A stretch of 64,000 bases of DNA. It comes from Raphanus sativus (Eukaryota; Streptophyta; Magnoliopsida; Brassicales; Brassicaceae). Shown here piece after piece: positions 59,351 through 64,000 of this stretch. How positions within the stretch are numbered: the stretch's first letter is position 1; each line of letters starts with the position of its first letter. The stretch covers positions 28,048,227 to 28,112,226 of the forward strand of contig NC_079514.1 in the NCBI RefSeq assembly GCF_000801105.2, given 5' to 3'. The notes beneath the pieces were generated by a model. The model saw nothing but the letters and a program-made list of their open reading frames with translations. It did no database searches and was not told where the DNA came from. The translations under genes were made by a program, and so were the position numbers.

Positions 59351-60823
59351 ACTCCCCCACACTAGTCCTTTACTTGTCCACAAGTAAACTTTCAAGAACC
59401 AAGGAGAAAAAGTTTGAAAATTGGGACTCATAACCAAAAGAAACTCTTCTTAGTTCTCAACCTAACAACCTTGCATAATCATACCAAATAGCAAGAGCAA
59501 AGATTTTATCCATCTCTAACTTCTCTAAGCCTATCTCAGCTCCTTTGATCTCTACACTCATTAACCATGCATCTACAAACCACAAATCCACATTTCTCTA
59601 ACATTTATGAAGCAAACTCAATATACATCTCACAAATGGTCAACTGGTCCAAGTCATTTGGTTTGGTAAGACAAAGGCTTTAATGCAAGTGAAATCAGAG
59701 GTTCAAAATGATCTTTTAATGTGGTTTACTCTCAAAACAAAGTAGCCTTGACATTACACATAATATATCTAAGAAAGGGATCAACTCATGCATACAATGC
59801 TCAATCTCCATTGTTCTACCCTTTCCCAAACACACAAGATATTCAATTATTCCTCAATGTCAAACCCAACTCACATCTCTCACCAAAAGATCCCAAGAAC
59901 ATTTTTCACATCACACTCTTTCTTTTTGAAATCAATAAGGGATTTTCACAATTTTAAAACAAATCTGAGCTCCTAACAACATTGCTAGCCCCCTTTTCAT
60001 TCTTTTTTTTTTCTTTTATTTTTTTTATATTTGGGGGCCAAGACTTTTCACAATAAGAGCTAGATACTTCTCCACTTATCCCATAAAGACTAATCATTTA
60101 AGCACAAAGAGTCAAACCTTTCATATTCCCAAATCACAATCACAACACTCACCCCCTTCTTCCTATAGCTAGACAATAGAGTGACTAATCTAGCAAGAAT
60201 GGAGACTAAGCATTATCGTTCCCAATACTCTCAACATTATGCACATGTAAAGCTTTCCAAAGAGGCCTCACTCAACAAATAATGATGGTATAAAAGGAGG
60301 TATGGGTTTTGGGAGTGGAGTACCACTTGAGTTTGTCAAGAAGATTGGTAAAAAGGATGGGACAACTCAAGTGTGTATATCCATGACTTAGTACACAAGG
60401 GACCATATGCAAGAGACATTAAAACATGAGCTTGCTTCAAAGAGAGAGTATCAACAGTCAAATGAGTTTCAAGAGGAGCATTCAAGGCGCGAAGTTTACA
60501 AGCTTTCCAAAGGATGTTCAAGCTACTTGCCATGATTACAAAGGTCATCAAATTCAGTACTTAGCACGAGCTCTTTACAAGATTGATATCCCCCTAATGC
60601 ATGAATGCAACCAATATGCTTCTAGACTCAATCCCTAAGATGCAAATGATGCAACTAAATGATTCTTTTTGTGTTTTTCAAATTTTTTTTTAATTTTTTT
60701 GGATTTTTCTATGCAAATAAGAATGTAATATGCAATGCATGAGACTCAAAATCATGGAAACAAACATGATCAAATACTTGGTACCTCCCCCACACTTAAA
60801 TCACACAGTCTCTGTGTGAGTGA
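59351..60823 (-). other. noncoding internal 3' region of the same gypsy element
   Basis: No domain is encoded on either strand. A second purine tract on the minus strand (aagtgtgggggaggtacc, about 60780-60797) resembles the doubled tract seen in the Athila element at 31775 and 33123. The region is interrupted at about 60824 by the LTR of another element. Confidence 0.55.
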
Positions 60824-61392
60824 TGTGAGGGATTAAACTCACCTCCTGATTTTAGGTCAGGTTAAGATTTAGGAAAAGGTTAGGGAAAGATAACGTGGGC
60901 TGAATCCCGTAAGAACTTATAGAATGAATGATGATTTTATTGATGATTTGGGTAAAGAATGGTTACAAGGAATGTTTATAGCGTTTACAAAGAAAGTAAA
61001 GTATTTTGAGAGCTTCTGCGTAAGAAGTTGAATTGTGGTTCCAATGATCATTGTTTGATGTCTTCTTTAAATAGCCTCAGGCCTCTTTTGGTCGCTACCA
61101 ACTGGTTCCCGAGATTTCCTCCGTGATTTGAGTGATTTGTAACAGCTCCCCTTTGACCGGGTCCTGCGCCTATTTATTTGTCCACGAGCTACCTCTTTGA
61201 CCGGGTCCTGCGCCTGTTTACTTGTCAACGAGCTGCCTCTTTTCCTTGACCTCTCTGATGAACATCTCCAGCTCACAGCCTCCGGATCTGACTTAGCTGT
61301 TTTTGAAGATTGAATTCATGATGGGCCTTTCGCGGCCCGTTATCATTTCTTATTGTATATCATTAGCTAGGGGGTCATATTTGGGCCCAACA
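60824..61392 (-). repeat. LTR (about 569 bp) of a second Ty3/gypsy element
   Basis: On the minus strand it starts TGTTGGGCCCAAATATGAC at 61392, directly after the purine tract agctgggggcaac. It probably ends CCCTCACA at 60824. The internal end is sharp; the outer end could lie a few bases away. Inside, about 44 bp (ctttgaccgggtcctgcgcct ...) are tandemly duplicated at about 61150-61240. Confidence 0.65.
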
Positions 61393-61518
61393 GTTGCCCC
61401 CAGCTTTCGAGATAAGATTCCTTATCTCGGAAGCTAGACCTAGCCGCCGAGCATCAATCTTTTTGTTGAGATCTCGAGCAACAATTATCTTTATTGAAGA
61501 TTTCCTTTGCTTAATCTG

Positions 61519-61809
61519 ATGGCTACGATTGCGTATGAAAAGGAGCAAGTATCCGACTTCTCGGCCAGCAAGCTTCCCATTCCTCAATTCTCAGAGAGTT
61601 CAGGTACTTTCGAGATTAACATGTTTAATCTATCCTTTTCCGGAGAGTATGGTTCTAACTTAGGTTTGGTGGGCCCTGATTCAGCTCCAGTCGAGACGTC
61701 CCAGATGGGCGATGACAAGGAGGCAGATGAGGGAGATCCAGCCAAAGAAAGTGATCCAGTCGAGGGAGACAAGGATGTCGGGATGAGCTCCCGTGATAAT
61801 GATGTCTAA
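61519..61809 (+). CDS. antisense ORF of the gypsy element (96 residues, function unknown)
   Basis: The ATG at 61519 opens MATIAYEKEQVSDFSASKLP and the frame ends SSRDNDV. It lies about 125 bp inside the 3' LTR and runs opposite to the element's integrase. The protein is acidic with a C-terminal half rich in Asp, Glu, Ser and Pro (about residues 55-96), and no domain is recognised. Extra ORFs in antisense orientation between pol and the 3' LTR are known from Tat/Retand-type gypsy elements, which fits the position and orientation. The frame could be the N-terminal part of a longer, decayed antisense ORF. Confidence 0.5.
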   Translation: MATIAYEKEQVSDFSASKLPIPQFSESSGTFEINMFNLSFSGEYGSNLGLVGPDSAPVETSQMGDDKEADEGDPAKESDPVEGDKDVGMSSRDNDV

Positions 61810-62249
61810 GAGCTGCGGCTCTTTTTGAATTGTAATGTTGCTTTTCATGACTTTTGCCCAATGGGCTTTGTTTACGTTTCAGACTTATAGCCTGAGGAGG
61901 CTTTTTAAACCTTAGGGTCTTCTGAACCCTCGTTAGCCTGGGAGGCTTTTAAACCCTTTTATTCAAATTTCGGTTTTGTTTTTCGTATTAAGTCATTTAA
62001 CATGGTTTGATCGTTTCTTGGATGAGATTGACTTTTGTCAAGTGGAAGTTTTGGTTAGGACATGTATCGTGATTATTATATACAATGTCCAATGACTTAT
62101 CAGGTCTCGAAGATTTCGAGTACATTCGATTACGAGGATCCTTAGAAGGAGTTCCTGAAACATTGAGATTAGCTCCGGGTTTTTAGGAACCTGAGCTACT
62201 CTGAAGACCTTAGGAGGGGGTTCATGGGAACCTGAATTCGTTTGTGGGA
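61810..62249. other. noncoding part of the gypsy element
   Basis: Short repeated phrases (gcctgaggaggcttttaaacc and gcctgggaggcttttaaaccc, about 61890-61960) lead into the tandem array that follows. No gene is seen. Confidence 0.5.
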
Positions 62250-63090
62250 TTTTAAGACCCATTGAAGTTTGCTTAGGATTTTAAGACCTTTTGAGGTTTG
62301 ATAAGGATTAAGACCTTTGTGATTTGATGAGGATTTTAAGACCTTGGAGATTTGATAAGGATTTTAAGACCTTGGAGATTTGATAAGGATTTTAAGACCT
62401 TGGAGATTTGATAAGGATTTTAAGACCTTGGAGATTTGGTAAGGATTTTAAGACCTTGGGTCAGGTTCGTCGAGACCTGATATTGCTTGAAGGATTTTAA
62501 GACCTTCGAGGTTACTAAGGATTTTAAGACCTTAGGTCCAGGTTCGTGGAGACCTGAGTTTGTTGGAAGGATTTTAAGACCTTCGAGATTACTGAGGATT
62601 TTAGGTTCAGGTTGACGGAGACCTGAATTTGTTCGAAGGGTTTTAAGACCTTAGGTTCAGGTTCACGGAGACCTGAATTTGTTTGAAGGTTTTTAAGACC
62701 TTAGGTTCAGGTTCACGGAACCTGAATTTGTTTGAAGGGTTTTAAGACCTTAGGTTCAGGCTCACGGAGACCTGAATTTGTTTGAAGGTTTTAAGACCTT
62801 AGGTTCAGGTTCACGGAGACCTGAATTTGTTCGAAGGGTTTTAAGACCTTAGGTTCAGGTCACGGAGACCTGAATTTGTTGAAGGTTTTTAAGACCTTAG
62901 GTTCAGGTTCACGGAGACCTGAAGTTGTTTGAAGGGTTTTAAGACCTTTAGGTTCAGGCTCACGGAGACCTGAATTTTGTTTGAAGGTTTTTAAGACCTT
63001 AGGTTCAGGTTCACGGAGACCTGAATTTGTTCGAAGGGTTTTAAGACCTTAGGTTCAGGTTCGTAGAGACCTGAATTTGTTAAAAAAGTC
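62250..63090. repeat. tandem repeat array in the 3' untranslated part of the gypsy element
   Basis: The left half (about 62260-62460) repeats a unit of about 32 bp, gatttgataaggattttaagaccttgga. The right half (about 62560-63080) has roughly ten copies of a 46-50 bp unit built from ttttaagaccttaggttcag, gttcacggagacctgaattt and gtttgaagg. Units vary by single bases and small indels. Both unit types share the core ttttaagacctt, so one array probably grew from the other. It ends just before the integrase remnant. Confidence 0.9.
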
Positions 63091-63289
63091 AAGGTATCGA
63101 AGATAATTGCTTTATTGATAATAGGATACATGGTACACAATAATCATACAATCGCTGTTTGGGCTATTGTTCTCAAACATATGCCCCCTTTCGCCATGGT
63201 GGAAAGAGTGTTAAAATGAGATTGGGGTTACACTCATAACACAATTGCCTACGTACCCAGTCAAGGGTCAAGGCTAACATAATTCGAGA

Positions 63290-64000
63290 ATTTAAGTACT
63301 AATGATAGTATTTCTTCAGATTTGTGGCATTCCGCGATCTGATTTCAGGTACCTCGGTTCGTACCTTCAGGAGCTTATAGACGCCAGGTCGTACACGTGG
63401 ATAATCCGGTAAGGACCTTCCCAATTGGTCCCTAGTTTCCCAGCATCTGGTTCTTGGTTTGCTTCGAAAACTTTCCTAAGTACTAGGTCACCTATAACGA
63501 ATTGTTGGGGCCTGACTTTGGAATTATAATGTCGGGCATTGCTTGCTGATAGTTTTGAATCCGAAGCAGGGCTCGGTCTGTCTTTCTCGATTAGGTCGAG
63601 GCTGTCGTTAGGAGCTTGATTGTTAGCTGCGGGATCAGACGTACAGAGCTCTCGACGGAGGCCTCAGTGGAGGTTTTCGCCGGAACGAACTTCCGTTTCG
63701 TAGGCTAAAGAGAAAGGGAGTTTCCTCTGTAGCCTTCTAGGGGTGGTTCGTCATGCCCAAAGTACTTCAGGTATCTTTTCAAACAGGTTTTTCTTGTTGG
63801 TTCCGAAGCGTTTCTTGAGGTTTGCTATATTGACTTTTAGCAGCCTCCGCCTGCCTTAGGTCGTCGAGGTGTTGAGAAGGTAGGGCGGATATTCCACTTG
63901 TCGCAAAATGCTTTGAAGTCGCGAGAAATGAACTGTCCTCCATTGTCGGTTACGATCTCATACGGGACGCCGTGGCGCAGACGATGTCTTTCCACACAAA
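63290..64000 (-). pseudogene. Ty3/gypsy integrase, C-terminal part, broken (runs off the window)
   Basis: From 64000 leftward the minus strand encodes the integrase core piece [20 protein letters not shown], with a DDE aspartate in TDNG, then [13 protein letters not shown]. After a damaged stretch comes the C-terminal part FVIGDLVLRKVFEANQEPDA with GKLGTNWEGPYRIIHV, and finally VRPGVYKLL ... NATNLKKYYH. Frame changes and at least one stop separate these pieces, so the copy is dead. The sequence type is that of Tat-lineage gypsy elements. Confidence 0.85.

Noticed and set aside
62250..63090. CRISPR-like array
   Set aside because: The whole unit repeats, with no unique spacers, in a plant retrotransposon.

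Overview
The window is nuclear plant DNA, almost certainly from a Brassicaceae species, with Brassica or a close relative most likely. Three intact-looking host genes carry plant-type introns. Two of them match Arabidopsis genes recalled from memory: BGLU42 (AT5G36890) and a CAT3-type cationic amino acid transporter (AT5G36940). These lie close together on Arabidopsis chromosome 5, so the window looks like that syntenic block swollen by transposable elements. Nothing bacterial, organellar or CRISPR-like was seen.

Layout. 0-10 kb: AT-rich DNA with a decayed hAT transposase (about 1.84-3.18 kb, minus), tRNA-type SINEs (one with target-site duplications at 4289-4477), a small four-helix membrane protein gene (5430-5978, minus), an inverted-repeat element with Helitron-like ends (7122-7703) and a tandem duplication of about 600 bp. 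10.3-13.6 kb: a complete 13-exon BGLU42-like gene (minus). 13.7-25.8 kb: degenerate GGGT-rich DNA, a 787-bp tandem duplication, an orphan signal-peptide ORF (17801), an 807-bp foldback element with 9-bp target-site duplications and telomere-like arms (18858-19664), a SINE with 16-bp duplications (20499-20774), and LINE and Helitron remnants.

25.8-39.2 kb: two nested Athila-type Ty3/gypsy elements. The outer one (minus, TSD TTAGT) keeps gag and protease but no reverse transcriptase or integrase. The inner one (plus, TSD ATAAT) sits in the outer 3' LTR. It keeps RNase H, integrase and the ATHILA ORF but lacks gag, protease and reverse transcriptase. Its primer-binding site has grown into a full-length antisense copy of tRNA-Asp(GTC), joined directly to the RNase H reading frame. 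I consider this the most unusual object in the window.

39.2-48 kb: LINE pieces, AT-rich repeats, a 2.07-kb non-autonomous Helitron (42866-44933), and fragments of a DCD-domain gene (frameshifted) and of a boron-transporter-like gene lying head to tail. 48.6-55.4 kb: a complete 15-exon CAT gene (plus) and a complete 5-exon gene for a lysine-rich protein with SDSEDD repeats (minus). 56.4-64 kb: a LINE remnant, a 1342-bp gypsy LTR, and a second gypsy element (minus) that shows LTR, antisense ORF, tandem repeats and integrase in the Retand/Tat arrangement. It runs off the right edge.

The host genes do not form a pathway. Most of the window is a layered record of transposition. All coordinates and exon joins were worked out by eye; no database search or alignment was run.
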